A DNA stretch of 64,000 bases from the NCBI RefSeq assembly GCF_900176395.1, contig NZ_FWXL01000005.1, positions 1 to 64,000 of the forward strand. The letters are read 5' to 3'. Position 1 is the first letter of the stretch, and each line of letters opens with the position of its first letter. The position numbers and the translations under genes were made by a program. Below the pieces are notes generated by a model that saw only the letters and a program-made list of their open reading frames with translations, had not been told where the DNA came from and made no database searches. This DNA comes from Novosphingobium sp. B1 (GTDB lineage: Bacteria > Pseudomonadota > Alphaproteobacteria > Sphingomonadales > Sphingomonadaceae). Below, one piece after another: positions 27,055-38,816 of the stretch.

Positions 27055-29742
27055 TCAGAACCGATAGCGCGCGGTCGCACCATAGGTCCGCGGCTGGCTG
27101 GTATAGCCAGAGATCGAACCCGGCTGGGCCGGCGTGTCGAAAACCGACAGCAGGTAGCGGTTATTGGTGATGTTGCGGCCCCATGCGGTCAACTCAAGTC
27201 CGCTCGGCATCGCCCACGTGATCGAAGCGTTGGCTTCGTTTACCTCGCGGCGGTACGGACGCGCCGCAGCCACGGCAACGCGTGTACCCTGATCGAGGAA
27301 GCCCGGCAGGCCCTCGATGATCTGCACCGGCGATTCATAATGGAAATCGCCGCGCAGGATCAGGTGATGGCCGGAATTGAACTCGTGATCATAGCTCGCG
27401 CCGAAGGTCGACGAGATCGCCGGAATGCCCGCCGGACGTGTCTTCGACAGGTCACCAACGGCCGAAAGCACGAAGCTGTCATACTTGGGGTCGAGATAGG
27501 TCATGCCGACATTGAGCATCCAGCCCTTGGCCGGCTTCACCGTACCTTCGAACTCGATGCCCCGCACCGACTGCTTGCCTGCGTTGGCCAGGACGAAGCC
27601 CGATCCGGTAAACGTGTTCGACTGGAAGCCGTTCACCCGCTGATCGAATGCAGCAAGGTTGGCCGTCACCAGGCCCCAGTCCGCCTTAAGGCCGATTTCA
27701 TAGACGGTCGAGCTTTCCGGACCGGCAAAACGGCTGCCATAGGTCTGGTTGACCACCGTTAGGCGGTTCGCGATCAGCGCGGCGCGGTCCGAAAGGAACG
27801 GCCGGCTGTCACGCGAAAGGTTGATCGAGCTTGCCTTGAAGCCGGTTGCATAGCTTGCATAGACGTTGATCTGGTCGGTCAGATCGAAGGCCACCCGCAC
27901 GATGTAGGTGAACTTGTCATCGCGAGTGCGGCCAGATTCAACCGCGTTGGGCACGGCGAGGAACGGCGGAAGGAACTGCAGGCGCTGCAGCGCCAGTAGC
28001 GGATTGCCGACCGTCAGCGGATTGGCATCGGCTGCTGCCGCAGTTGTCGAAAGGTTGGCGTTCAGTGCGGCGAAACCGGCGGCCTGCGTCTGCAGCGCCG
28101 CGAACTGCGCAGGGTTTGCCTGGGCAAAGGCGGCGATGCGCGCGGGGTCGGTCGTGCCGAGGGCCGTGGACACGAAGGTACGGCTCAGCGCGGTGCCGCC
28201 AATCTGCACCAAGTCAAGATTGGAGAATACGTCGCTGGAGTCTGCTGCTGCCGCAAAGTCCTTGGCATCCTTCGTGTAGTTCACGCCACCCGTTACGGTA
28301 ATGCGGTCACCCACCTTGAAGTCGGCCTGGCCAAAGAACGAATAGGCCTCGTTCTTCAGGCGGTAGCGCTCATCCAGCTTCTGGCCAGCGCCGAAGAAGC
28401 GGCCGGTGTAGTTCTGTCCGGTGAGCGCCCCGATCGTCGCTTCGAGGCTGGGCAGGGTTTGCGTGTTCTGCGTAAGGCCGCGAATGATGAAGTCGGCATA
28501 GCCGCGCGCCTGCGACCCCCAGCCAAGCTGGTTGGTTTGGCGAATGTTCTCGTTGAAGTAGTAACCGCCCACCAGGAAATTGACCGGACCTTCCAGATTG
28601 GTCGCGAGCCTGAGTTCCTGGGTGAAGGTCTTGATCGCCTGGTCCTGCGAATTGAAGCCGATCAGGTCGGCGCTCGAGAAGTCGGAATCCTGATTGGTGT
28701 AGGCATCGGTCCGGCGATAGGCTGTGATCGACGTGACGGTGAGCGGCCCGATGTCATGATCAATCTGGCCCGACACGCCCCAATTGTCGATGTCATTGAC
28801 CGAATCGACGTTGGAATAGACCCGGTTGGCATAGATTTCGTTCGGCCCGTTGACCTGTCCGCCCAACGCCCGGATCGCCACTGTCGCCGAAGACGGCTGC
28901 AGGTTCACCACGCCGCAGCACAGTTCGTCGATCTTGGAATAGTCGCCGATCAGGCGCACGCGCGTCTGTGCGGTCGGCTCCCACAGGACCTGTCCGCGCG
29001 CAAACCAGCGGTTACGCTCGTTCGTATCGCTTCCGGTGCCGAGATCCTTGTTGTAGCCATCACGCTTGTTGATGCCGCCGGCTAGGCTCACCGCCAGACC
29101 GTCGCTGATCGGCCCGGTAACGACGCCCTTGAGCACGACTGCGTCGTAATTGCCGTAGCTGGCCTCGACATTGCCGCCGAAGTCGAACTTCGGCGCCGCT
29201 GTCACGATCGAGATCACGCCGACGCTGGCGTTCTTGCCGAACAGCGTGGACTGGGGCCCACGCAGCACCTCGATGCGCTGAACATCGGGGAAATCGCTGA
29301 TCTGCGCCGCAGAACGCGAACGGTAGACGCCGTCGATGAATACGCCGACGGAGGGTTCGATGCCCGCGTTGTTGGCACCGTTGCCGAAGCCGCGAATGAT
29401 GAAGTTGGTATTCGCGCTCGACTGCAGCTGGGTCACGCGCAAGGAAGGCACGACGCTGGTCAGATCCTTGAGATCGCGAATCTGCGCCTGCTCGAGCGTG
29501 CGCGCGCTGGTTACCGAAACGGCGATGGGCGTGTCCTGAAGGGTCTGTTCACGCTTGCTGGCGGTGACGATGATCTCGTTGCCCTGCCCCGTGACGTCCG
29601 CGGCCGGAGCTGCGGGCTGAGCTTCTTCTACGGGTTGTGCAACGTCTTGCGCGTGTGCGGCCGATGCGAATGCCAGAGCAAGACCGCAGGCCCCAGAAAG
29701 ATACGCGGCCTGGCCGGCGCGACCGGCGAATACGGATTTCAT
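27055..29742 (-). CDS. TonB-dependent outer-membrane receptor (LysR-linked)
   Basis: 895 residues from ATG 29742, which gives a signal peptide ending SAAHAQ. The TonB box region is EIIVTASKREQTLQDTPIAVSV. The plug follows (LTSVVPSLRV, FIIRGFGNG, IDGVYRSRS, VLRGPQSTLFGKNA), then a 22-strand barrel ending in Phe (YGATARYRF). A CysCys pair occurs in an extracellular-type loop (DELCCGVVN); a similar CC is found in the receptor at 47.8 kb. It imports an unidentified ligand using TonB energy. The divergent LysR gene probably controls it. Adjacent catabolic enzymes are lacking, so ligand class stays open. Confidence 0.92.
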   Translation of the reverse strand: MKSVFAGRAGQAAYLSGACGLALAFASAAHAQDVAQPVEEAQPAAPAADVTGQGNEIIVTASKREQTLQDTPIAVSVTSARTLEQAQIRDLKDLTSVVPSLRVTQLQSSANTNFIIRGFGNGANNAGIEPSVGVFIDGVYRSRSAAQISDFPDVQRIEVLRGPQSTLFGKNASVGVISIVTAAPKFDFGGNVEASYGNYDAVVLKGVVTGPISDGLAVSLAGGINKRDGYNKDLGTGSDTNERNRWFARGQVLWEPTAQTRVRLIGDYSKIDELCCGVVNLQPSSATVAIRALGGQVNGPNEIYANRVYSNVDSVNDIDNWGVSGQIDHDIGPLTVTSITAYRRTDAYTNQDSDFSSADLIGFNSQDQAIKTFTQELRLATNLEGPVNFLVGGYYFNENIRQTNQLGWGSQARGYADFIIRGLTQNTQTLPSLEATIGALTGQNYTGRFFGAGQKLDERYRLKNEAYSFFGQADFKVGDRITVTGGVNYTKDAKDFAAAADSSDVFSNLDLVQIGGTALSRTFVSTALGTTDPARIAAFAQANPAQFAALQTQAAGFAALNANLSTTAAAADANPLTVGNPLLALQRLQFLPPFLAVPNAVESGRTRDDKFTYIVRVAFDLTDQINVYASYATGFKASSINLSRDSRPFLSDRAALIANRLTVVNQTYGSRFAGPESSTVYEIGLKADWGLVTANLAAFDQRVNGFQSNTFTGSGFVLANAGKQSVRGIEFEGTVKPAKGWMLNVGMTYLDPKYDSFVLSAVGDLSKTRPAGIPAISSTFGASYDHEFNSGHHLILRGDFHYESPVQIIEGLPGFLDQGTRVAVAAARPYRREVNEANASITWAMPSGLELTAWGRNITNNRYLLSVFDTPAQPGSISGYTSQPRTYGATARYRF

Positions 29743-29891
29743 CTGCAAGCTTTTCCTTCTCTTGACCGCGCGCCATGGGCTGCGGCTGGCCCCGGGTTCG
29801 GGCCATTCGGTCATCCATTTCCCGTTGTCTCTACTAAAGCCACGCAGCGTCCGCGACAATTCCTGCTCGATTAACAACACCATGGCAGCCA

Positions 29892-29905
29892 TGCATTTTC
29901 ATGCA
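29892..29905. promoter_or_regulatory. Inverted repeat TGCAT-N4-ATGCA in the TonB receptor/LysR intergenic region
   Basis: TGCAT (29892-29896) and ATGCA (29901-29905) flank four bases, 150 bases upstream of the receptor start and about 90 upstream of lysR. LysR-type proteins bind interrupted dyads in such positions, but the arms are short. A related dyad lies in front of the receptor at 33.1 kb. Confidence 0.35.
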
Positions 29906-29995
29906 CTGTTGCACACCGGTCACACTTGCAACCGGTTTGGCAGCGTTGCCAAAGAGTTTGGAAGTTCGGTGCCGGCCAAGGTATTCGTGCAAGGC

Positions 29996-30874
29996 ATGTC
30001 CCTCCTTCAGCTGCGCACTTTCATGGAAGTCTATCGCCGCCGCTCTCTCAGCGACGCAGCGCGGGCGCTGGCGATAACGCAACCCGCGGTCTCGCAGCAC
30101 GTCGCCTCGCTTGAAGCGCAACTGGGACATCCCCTGTTCGAGCGTCATTCTCGCGGCGTTCGGCCAACAGCTATCGCCGATGATCTGGCAGCGTCGATCG
30201 GCAGCAGTCTCGACACGGCGGAGGCGGCGCTTGCCTCGGCGCGTGCCCGCTCGGTCCGGCTGTCAGGCACGATCCACATCGCTGCCCCTTCGGACTTGCT
30301 TGGTGAAATGATCGCGCCGCGGCTCGGCCCGCTCCTCGAACGGGGTCTGGACCTGCGGCTGCATATCGGTGGGCGCGACGCGCTCTATGCGATGCTGCTC
30401 GAGGACAAGGTGCACCTCGGCATCACGGCTTCACAGCCCACCGATGCACGGCTGGCGCATGAACGACTAGGCGAGGAGCACTTGCGAGCGGTGGCATCGC
30501 CTGCACTGGTCGAAAAGATTGCCGACATGCCCCTGGACGAGGCGCTGAACAGCTTTCCCTACTTCGCCTACGATCTTGATCGCCCCTTGGTGCGGACGTG
30601 GCTCGAGGCAAACAGGATCGAAGTCAGCCGCCTCCCGGCGGTCACGGCGCCCGATCTGCGAGCCTTGCGATCGGCCCTGTGTGCCGGCCTTGGCTGGTCG
30701 GTGATGCCGGGCTACCTCACCGAGGCGGAACGCTCCGCCTGTACTCTTGCGGAGATCCGCGCGCCGATCGTCGTGCCGACCAACACCTTCTATCTGGTCT
30801 GGGCCCGCTCGTCCCTGCGCCATCCGCGCGTCGCGATGGCCCGCGACATCCTTGGCCAGGCGCTCAAGATGTAA
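29996..30874 (+). CDS. LysR-family transcriptional regulator
   Basis: 292 residues from ATG 29996, the start that places the helix-turn-helix at the usual distance. The HTH is LRTFMEVYRRRSLSDAARAL with AITQPAVSQHVASLEAQLGH. The effector domain follows (GTIHIAAPSDLLGE, VHLGITASQP, LGWSVMPGYL). It is divergent from the TonB receptor gene and probably its local regulator. The inducer is unknown. A longer frame begins upstream but lacks support. Confidence 0.88.
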   Translation: MSLLQLRTFMEVYRRRSLSDAARALAITQPAVSQHVASLEAQLGHPLFERHSRGVRPTAIADDLAASIGSSLDTAEAALASARARSVRLSGTIHIAAPSDLLGEMIAPRLGPLLERGLDLRLHIGGRDALYAMLLEDKVHLGITASQPTDARLAHERLGEEHLRAVASPALVEKIADMPLDEALNSFPYFAYDLDRPLVRTWLEANRIEVSRLPAVTAPDLRALRSALCAGLGWSVMPGYLTEAERSACTLAEIRAPIVVPTNTFYLVWARSSLRHPRVAMARDILGQALKM

Positions 30875-30998
30875 CAAATCCCGACCAGACTTGCCGCAAC
30901 GCACAATAAAGAGTAAGCGCGCGCCGATATTCGGGCGGGCTCTGTCGCTTGTGCCGATGTGCCCACCAATTCCCTAGTTTCAACGAAAGCCAGTTTCC

Positions 30999-32825
<1,827 letters not shown>

Positions 32826-32892
32826 CCTGACAATCCGGCTGCTTCGAACGACACTTTGTGTGCAGGAGTTGGAACGGTCGATGTATGGAAAC

Positions 32893-32923
32893 AAAGGGCG
32901 GCCCGCGCGGTCGCCCTTTTTTT
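32893..32923 (+). terminator. Rho-independent terminator of typA
   Basis: AAAGGGCGGCC and the complementary GGTCGCCC form a stem over a GC-rich loop, followed by seven T residues. Confidence 0.8.
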
Positions 32924-32969
32924 CGCCTGACAAAGTTTCCGTTCAGTTTCAGTTAAAACTACTACAGGT

Positions 32970-32989
32970 GTGTTGCATGTATGCAGCAC
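32970..32989. promoter_or_regulatory. Inverted repeat upstream of TonB receptor 2
   Basis: GTGTTGCAT (32970-32978) and ATGCAGCAC (32981-32989) form 9-bp arms with one mismatch around GT. The site is about 144 bases before the receptor ATG, in the AT-richer leader. The same TGCAT/ATGCA core stands at a similar distance from the receptor at 27-29.7 kb. The rest of the leader (32926-33132) shows nothing else clear to me. Confidence 0.4.
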
Positions 32990-33132
32990 CTAGCAACAAA
33001 CTGCGATCAATCAGCAATTTAACGAAACATAGCCTTTACAGCCCTTCCGGTCGGATGCATCACACCCGGCAGTCGGAGATCGGACAAGTCGTAACAACGG
33101 TAACGTCCTCTCCCAATTGAGGGGTAATCATC

Positions 33133-36100
33133 ATGAAATTGCTTTCGCAGGCTGCGCTTTTGCGCGGCACTGTTGCCACGTCTGCGCTCGCGCTGAGCAG
33201 CCTTGGCCTTCTTGCAGCGCCTGCCTATGCACAGGCTGCACCACAGGTCGCCGAGGAAACACCCGCACCTGCAGAAGATGCCACCATCGTCGTCACCGGA
33301 TCGCTGCTGCGCCGCGCCGACACGGCAACGCCTTCGCCCGTCACCGTCATCGGCGCTGAAAACCTGCAGCGTGCGGGCGTCACCAACATGGCTGACGCGA
33401 TCCGCCAGGCTTCGGCTGACGGCGCCGGCTCGATCGGCATCGGCTTCACCAGCGGCTTTTCCGCCGGCGGCTCTGCCGTATCACTGCGCAATCTGGGCGT
33501 TTCCTCGACGCTCGTGCTGGTCGACGGCCTGCGCTCGGCCAACTTCCCGCTCAGCGACGATGGCCACAATTCGTATGTGGACCTTTCGAGCATCCCGCAG
33601 GTTGCTGTCGAGCGCGTTGAAGTCCTGAAGGACGGCGCCTCCTCGACCTATGGTGCCGACGCGATCGGTGGCGTGGTCAACATCATCATGCGTAAGAAGT
33701 TCACCGGACTTGAAGGTGGCGCCGAAGCCGGCGTTTCCGAGCAGGGTGACGGCCAGAAGTACCGCGCCCACCTGTTGGCTGGCTATGGCGACTATAACAG
33801 CCAGGGCTGGAACGTCTACATCGGCGGCGAATATGAAAAGGGCGGCAAGGTCACTGCCAAATCGCGCGGCTTCCCCTTCGACACGCTCGATCTGCGCGCG
33901 ATCGGCGGTAAGGACAACAACCGCGCCGACGATACGCTGACCTCGCCCACGACCAACGCCGTGGTCACCCGCGTCACGCAGACCAATCTGAACAACCCTC
34001 TGGCCGGCAGCGTTGCCAACGCAACCTCGCCCGCCCTGTTCACGTCGCTCACGCCGCTCAGCGCCTGCCCGTTCGGCACTTTCACGGAAAACACCGCGTC
34101 GCGCGTCGGCACGGCTTGCGCGCATGACCTGACCCGTGAATACGTGCAGATCCTGCCCAAGCAGGAGCGCTATGCCGCAATCGGCCGCTTCAGCTTCCGC
34201 GTTGGCGACAACGTCGAAGGTTATCTGGCCGGCAGCTACTCGCACAACAAGGTCGATATTACCCTGTTGCCGCGCGGCATTCGCCAGAACCAGGCCTTCG
34301 GTGGCTCCCCGTCGACCTCTACCTCGAACCCGGGCATCGTTCTTCCTGTCTGGATCTGCCCGTCAGGCGTCGATTGCGCCAATCCGGCAACGCCGGGCCG
34401 CACGCTCAACCCGAACAACCCATATGCTGCCGCTTATGCCAACAACCCGGCTGCCGGCGCTGCACGCATCTATTACCTGTTCGGCGACGTGAAGTCGGGC
34501 TCGGTTCGCACCAACGAGCTCTACCGCATCACTGGCGGCCTGCGCGGCACCATCGCCGATGCATGGAACTGGAACCTCGAAGCGGGTTACTCGCGCGACG
34601 ATCTCAAGCTGGTGCAGACCGGCTTTGCCAACCTCAATGGGCTGGTCAAGGCGATCAACACGGGCTCGTACAACTTCGTCAATCCCAGCCTGAATTCCCA
34701 GGCTGTGCGTGATTCCGTCCTGCCCCCGATCACTTCGCTGTCGAACTCGGAAGAAGCGACGGTCGATGCCTCGGTCAGCCGCAGCCTGTTCACGCTGCCC
34801 GGCGGCGACCTGCAGGTTGCCGTTGGTGGCCAGTACCGCAAGGAAAAGCTGACCAACCGCAGCGCCAACCCGAACCTCGACGTTCCGGGCCTTTCGACAG
34901 CGCAGGCTTACGGCAACCGCGACGTCTGGGCTGCCTACTTCGAAGTTGACGCACCGATCCTCGATACCCTGGAAGTCAATGCTTCGGGCCGCTACGACCA
35001 CTACTCGGAAGGCTTCAGCCACTTCTCGCCGAAGTTTGGCGCGAAGTTTCAGCCGATCAAGGAACTGGCGATCCGCGGCACCTACTCGGAAGGCTTCCGC
35101 GCTCCGACCTTCGCCGAGATCGATCCGCGCAGTTCGTTCTCGGGCTTCGTGGGTTACACGCCGGGCGCCGCGTTCCAGGCCGCTCACCCCAACAACGCCG
35201 CTTACTCGAGCACGTACTCGGTCGGCCGCGGCTTTGTGGGCAACCCTGACATCCAGCCTGAAACCTCGCGCAGCTTCACGCTGGGCGCAGTGTTCCAGCC
35301 CACCAGCAAGATCAGCTTCACGGTCGATTACTTCAACGTGAAGAAGAATGGCCTTGTTACGGCAGGTCCGCTGGCTGGCGACGCGATCAAGGCTTACTAC
35401 TCGGTCGCAGGTCAGTCCTTCGCATCTGCTGCCGCTGCATCGGCTGCCGGTTGCGCTGCCGTGGCAAAGGTTGGCGCGGGCTACTCGTGCAACGTCATCG
35501 ACGGTGCCGATCCTTTCGCGCTCAGTGCTCTGCCGCGCCTGCTCGTGGTCAACGCGCCTTACGTGAACTCGGACTACGACCTGACCTCTGGTCTGCAGTT
35601 CGGCGCCAACGCGCAGTTCGACCTCGCTCCGGACATCCAGTGGCTGAGCCGCCTCGATCTGCAGGCAACGCTGAAGTATGACCGCCACCTCGACAACGGT
35701 GACGTTCAGCGCTTCACCGGCACGGTTGGTCCGGCAGACCTGTCGTCGGGCGGTGGTACGCCGAAGTGGCGCGGCAACTGGCAGAACACGTTGGTTCTCG
35801 GCCAGTTCTCGCTGACCGCGACGACCTACTACGTCGGCGCCATGAAGGGCGTTGCCGCAGACCAGGGCAACCTCGACACGTCGTGCGCAGCCACGCTTTA
35901 TGGTGGCGGTCCTGCCTTCTGCAAGATCAAGCGCTTCATCTATGCTGACCTGAACGCGTCGTTCGAAGTGAATGAGAACTTCAACTTCTTCATGTTCGTC
36001 GGCAACGTGACCAATGCCGGTGCACCGCTCTATGCGAACACCCTCTACACCACGCAGCCGAACTACCTGGCTTCGTGGCACCTGCCCGGCCTGATCGGCC

Positions 36101-36135
36101 GCACCTTCCGCGCAGGTGCGAACTTCAAGTTCTGA
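33133..36135 (+). CDS. TonB-dependent outer-membrane receptor (1000 residues)
   Basis: 1000 residues with a signal peptide ending AYAQA. TonB box-like ATIVVTGSLLRR, plug motifs (NMADAIRQAS, VSLRNLGVSSTLVLVDGLR, VERVEVLKDGASSTYGADAIGGVVNI given in parts), and a barrel ending GANFKF. The GSxxRR beginning and DGASSTYGADAIGGV place it in the large subgroup found with oligosaccharide or peptide uptake in sphingomonads and xanthomonads. Four Cys in barrel loops (ACPFG, TACAHD, WICPSG, DCANPA) may form disulphides. It stands alone between typA and a beta-barrel gene with its own terminator, so its ligand cannot be guessed from neighbours. Confidence 0.92.
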   Translation: MKLLSQAALLRGTVATSALALSSLGLLAAPAYAQAAPQVAEETPAPAEDATIVVTGSLLRRADTATPSPVTVIGAENLQRAGVTNMADAIRQASADGAGSIGIGFTSGFSAGGSAVSLRNLGVSSTLVLVDGLRSANFPLSDDGHNSYVDLSSIPQVAVERVEVLKDGASSTYGADAIGGVVNIIMRKKFTGLEGGAEAGVSEQGDGQKYRAHLLAGYGDYNSQGWNVYIGGEYEKGGKVTAKSRGFPFDTLDLRAIGGKDNNRADDTLTSPTTNAVVTRVTQTNLNNPLAGSVANATSPALFTSLTPLSACPFGTFTENTASRVGTACAHDLTREYVQILPKQERYAAIGRFSFRVGDNVEGYLAGSYSHNKVDITLLPRGIRQNQAFGGSPSTSTSNPGIVLPVWICPSGVDCANPATPGRTLNPNNPYAAAYANNPAAGAARIYYLFGDVKSGSVRTNELYRITGGLRGTIADAWNWNLEAGYSRDDLKLVQTGFANLNGLVKAINTGSYNFVNPSLNSQAVRDSVLPPITSLSNSEEATVDASVSRSLFTLPGGDLQVAVGGQYRKEKLTNRSANPNLDVPGLSTAQAYGNRDVWAAYFEVDAPILDTLEVNASGRYDHYSEGFSHFSPKFGAKFQPIKELAIRGTYSEGFRAPTFAEIDPRSSFSGFVGYTPGAAFQAAHPNNAAYSSTYSVGRGFVGNPDIQPETSRSFTLGAVFQPTSKISFTVDYFNVKKNGLVTAGPLAGDAIKAYYSVAGQSFASAAAASAAGCAAVAKVGAGYSCNVIDGADPFALSALPRLLVVNAPYVNSDYDLTSGLQFGANAQFDLAPDIQWLSRLDLQATLKYDRHLDNGDVQRFTGTVGPADLSSGGGTPKWRGNWQNTLVLGQFSLTATTYYVGAMKGVAADQGNLDTSCAATLYGGGPAFCKIKRFIYADLNASFEVNENFNFFMFVGNVTNAGAPLYANTLYTTQPNYLASWHLPGLIGRTFRAGANFKF

Positions 36136-36155
36136 TCTGATCGGAATTGACATCG

Positions 36156-36187
36156 AAAAGGGCGGTCAGAAATGGCCGCCCTTTTTG
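36156..36187 (+). terminator. Rho-independent terminator of TonB receptor 2
   Basis: GGGCGG (36160-36165) pairs with CCGCCC (36176-36181) plus extra pairs inside, preceded by AAAA and followed by TTTTT. Confidence 0.85.
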
Positions 36188-36295
36188 TTGCCCGCTGCTC
36201 GTTGAGCATGGCTGTGGGTCGAAACGGCTGTCCTACAAGACAGCATCTGACATAGCCTACGCCCATGTTATTGCTCGCCGGCTGCCCCGCAAACG

Positions 36296-36329
36296 AAAAA
36301 GCTGCGGCGCTTTCCGCACCGCAGCTTTT
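36296..36329. terminator. Terminator after the beta-barrel protein gene
   Basis: GCTGCGG (36301-36307) pairs with CCGCAGC (36319-36325), with A-run and T-run flanks, so it can act on both strands. It is placed about 50 bases after the stop of the minus-strand barrel gene. Confidence 0.8.
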
Positions 36330-36379
36330 CCCTAATCGCCGGTCCCGTGCCGAACGGCGCGGGATGGTCAATCAAATGC

Positions 36380-37279
36380 TCAGAAGCGCAGACCCACGAC
36401 CGCACGGATTGCGTGCACGTCGAAGTTCTTGTCTTGGATGCGCATGTTCGTGCCGCCACCGTTCAGCAGGAACGGGTTGGTTGCAGGCGCAGATCCCGCG
36501 CCGACGCCGACCGAATACTTGTCGTCCTTGTAGCGGCTGTAGAGGTACTCGGCACCAAGCGACAGGTTGTTGGTCAGCATGATTTCGGTGCCGCCGCCAG
36601 CCTGCCAGCCCCACACCATGTCACCGTCGTTCTGCTCGGTGAACGAGTTGGCGGTGTTGCTGGTGTAGAAATCGTGGTCGATCTTGGCATAGCTAACGCC
36701 GCCCGTGGCATAGAACAGGGCTCCGCCATTTGGCGTGTAACCAAGGCGGCCGCGGGCCGAGATGGCATAATCGACCGAGCGGGCGATCTTATAGAACGCA
36801 GGCGTGGTGCTGAAGGCGCTGGCACGCTCGATCGAGTCATTGCGCGAACCTTCGAGCAGGCCACCAAACACGATGTTGCCGGAGCGGGCGTCGAACCCGA
36901 TGCGTGCGCCGTATTCAGCGCCAGCCTTGTCGTTGGCGCAGCCCGAAGCGCGCGACGGGCCCTTGGCACCGTTGCAGAAGCCCGGTCCGAAGGCGTCAAC
37001 GCCCGAGAGGGTGCGAACGGTGTCGCCGTAGGAGCCGTCGCGGTTGGTGTCGAATTCGAAGGTGTTGCCATTCTCGCCGCCGACGCCGAAGCCGCCGAAG
37101 CCCTGAATGTACACGCCGTTGAAATGCCGGTCGCGATCAAAACCGTCGGCGGTTACCCCACCGGTGGTCGTGGTCGAGGCGGTGGTGGACATGCTGTCGG
37201 CGTCCTGCGCCATCGCAGGAGCAGCAACGAACGCCAGCGTCGCGGCCAACGGCCACGCGAAACGGTGAATAGACCTCAT
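36380..37279 (-). CDS. Outer-membrane beta-barrel protein (Omp25/OmpA-barrel-like)
   Basis: 299 residues from ATG 37279, with AGGGAAA upstream and a signal peptide ending APAMAQ. Alternating aromatic strands dominate: FNGVYIQGFGGFGVG at the N-terminus, ISARGRLGYTPNGGALFYATGGVSYAK, LSLGAEYLYSRYKDD, and a C-terminal VVGLRF ending in Phe, the signal for barrel insertion. This is the eight-stranded porin-family pattern common in rhizobia and sphingomonads. Two Cys (FCNGAKG, GCAND) may bridge a loop. Structural or pore role in the outer membrane; no specific substrate. Confidence 0.82.
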   Translation of the reverse strand: MRSIHRFAWPLAATLAFVAAPAMAQDADSMSTTASTTTTGGVTADGFDRDRHFNGVYIQGFGGFGVGGENGNTFEFDTNRDGSYGDTVRTLSGVDAFGPGFCNGAKGPSRASGCANDKAGAEYGARIGFDARSGNIVFGGLLEGSRNDSIERASAFSTTPAFYKIARSVDYAISARGRLGYTPNGGALFYATGGVSYAKIDHDFYTSNTANSFTEQNDGDMVWGWQAGGGTEIMLTNNLSLGAEYLYSRYKDDKYSVGVGAGSAPATNPFLLNGGGTNMRIQDKNFDVHAIRAVVGLRF

Positions 37280-37613
37280 CGGATTTCCCTTTTTGCAAAA
37301 GCGCTTAGAAGCGCGCACCGGCTCAACACTGCTCGGCTGCAAAGGTTTCCAAAAAAAGGTCTGGATCGGATCCAACGTGGATGGACTTTCGTGCAATCCG
37401 TAACGGCAATTGTCTGCTGCGCTTCAGTCCTTACGCGGTTTCTCGTTGCTTTTATCGATCAGAAATTCCGAAGATTCCGCCGGCCTACGACATGGATGTG
37501 TTGGCGCCTTCTTGGCCCACGCAAGCCTTCCTCCTGCTACCGTGAACAGGCGGCTACCGTGCGACTTGTGAAGAATGCACAGCCGCCTATCGCCAATCTT
37601 CTCGGCCACAGCT
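37280..37613. other. Divergent intergenic region, no gene seen
   Basis: 334 bases between the barrel gene (minus) and a glycosyltransferase (plus). A small dyad GCGCTT-AG-AAGCGC lies at about 37303-37316 close to the barrel gene start, in its probable leader. I see no coding potential and no clear promoter elements otherwise. Confidence 0.45.
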
Positions 37614-38816
37614 ATGGCACAGGCGATGAGAGAGCAAAATCCCCCCAGCTTTCCGACGCAGCTTTCAGGTTTGCGTGTGGCGCTGTTCAGCGGCAACTAC
37701 AATTACGTCCGCGATGGTGCCAATCAGGCGCTCAACCGCCTTGTCGGCTACCTTCTGCGAGAGGGGGCGGATGTACGCATCTACGCGCCGAAGGTTGAAA
37801 AGCCCGCCTTCAAGGCAACCGGCACGCTGATCGGGATACCCTCGTTCGCCATCCCCGGCCGTGCCGAATATCGTTTCCCACTGGCGCTATCCCCGCGTGT
37901 CCGGCGCGATCTTGCGGCTTTCGATCCCCATGTCGTGCACGTATCCTCGCCCGATGTCGTCGCGCATCGAGCAGTTTCGTGGGCGCGCCATCGCGGGCTG
38001 CCAATCCTGGCATCGGTCCACACCCGCTTCGAAACCTATTTCCGCTATTACAACATGGCCTGGGCCGAACCGGCCGTAGAAGCGCTGATGCGGCGCTTCT
38101 ACCGGCGTTGCGATGCCTTGGTCGCGCCATCTGAATCCATGGCGCAAGTCCTGCGCGACCAGCGCATGAACTATGATATCGGCATCTGGTCGCGAGGGGT
38201 CGATCGCGAGATATTCCAACCCTCGGCGCGCAGCCTTGAATGGCGCCGATCGCTTTGCATTGCCGACGATGAAGTGGTCGTCGGCTTTCTGGGACGACTG
38301 GTCATGGAAAAAGGCCTCGACGTCTTTTCGGACTCCATCGACCAGTTGGTGCGCAAGGGCATAAGACACCGTGTGCTGGTCATCGGCGAGGGCCCGGCTC
38401 GCGAATGGTTCGCCGCACGCCTGCCCGACGCGGTATTTGCCGGTTTTCAGGGTGGCGCGGACCTTGGGCGGGCTGTGGCAAGCATGGATGTGTTGTTCAA
38501 TCCGTCGGTCACCGAGACTTTCGGGAACGTCACGCTCGAAGCCATGGCATGCAGCGTACCGGTTGTTGCTGCGGCCGCGACCGGCAGCCAGAGCCTGGTC
38601 GATGACGGAGTTTCGGGACGTCTTATCACGCCTGGCGCAGTGCGCCAGTTTGCCGAAGCGCTTCGCTGCTACGTCGAGGATCCCGCCCTGCGTGCGCGCC
38701 ATGGCGCAGCAGGCGAAGAGCGCAGCACGGATTTCTCGTGGGACCGGATCAATCAGGCGGTCGCCGACACGTACTTGCGTCTGGTGCGACAGAAAGCCCT
38801 GTCGCCTCGGCGCTAA
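37614..38816 (+). CDS. Glycosyltransferase family 4 (GDP-mannose- or UDP-sugar-dependent)
   Basis: About 400 residues; start ATG 37614 or 37626. The N-terminal Rossmann half begins LRVALFSGNYNYVRDGANQAL and includes VHVSSPDVVAHRAVSWARHRGLPI and SVHTRFETYFRYY. The C-terminal half has GFLGRLVMEKGLDVF, VIGEGPAREWF and FNPSVTETFGNVTLEAMACSVPVVAA, the E-x7-E type nucleotide-sugar site. Such enzymes with the SVHTRFxTY motif glycosylate lipids in the inner leaflet (MgtA/SqdX-like). Note that SqdX makes sulfolipid, but nothing else here supports that. Its stop overlaps the convergent membrane protein stop by four bases. Confidence 0.85.
   Translation: MAQAMREQNPPSFPTQLSGLRVALFSGNYNYVRDGANQALNRLVGYLLREGADVRIYAPKVEKPAFKATGTLIGIPSFAIPGRAEYRFPLALSPRVRRDLAAFDPHVVHVSSPDVVAHRAVSWARHRGLPILASVHTRFETYFRYYNMAWAEPAVEALMRRFYRRCDALVAPSESMAQVLRDQRMNYDIGIWSRGVDREIFQPSARSLEWRRSLCIADDEVVVGFLGRLVMEKGLDVFSDSIDQLVRKGIRHRVLVIGEGPAREWFAARLPDAVFAGFQGGADLGRAVASMDVLFNPSVTETFGNVTLEAMACSVPVVAAAATGSQSLVDDGVSGRLITPGAVRQFAEALRCYVEDPALRARHGAAGEERSTDFSWDRINQAVADTYLRLVRQKALSPRR

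Noticed and set aside
36347..37798. 483-codon plus-strand frame opposite the beta-barrel gene
   Set aside because: No family features; the minus strand encodes a clear signal peptide and barrel.
37614..38816. Glycosyltransferase as a sulfolipid synthase (SqdX) linked to the sulfoquinovose theme
   Set aside because: The motifs are general to GT4 enzymes, and no SqdB-like gene is present. It lies 4 kb from the cluster with unrelated genes between.
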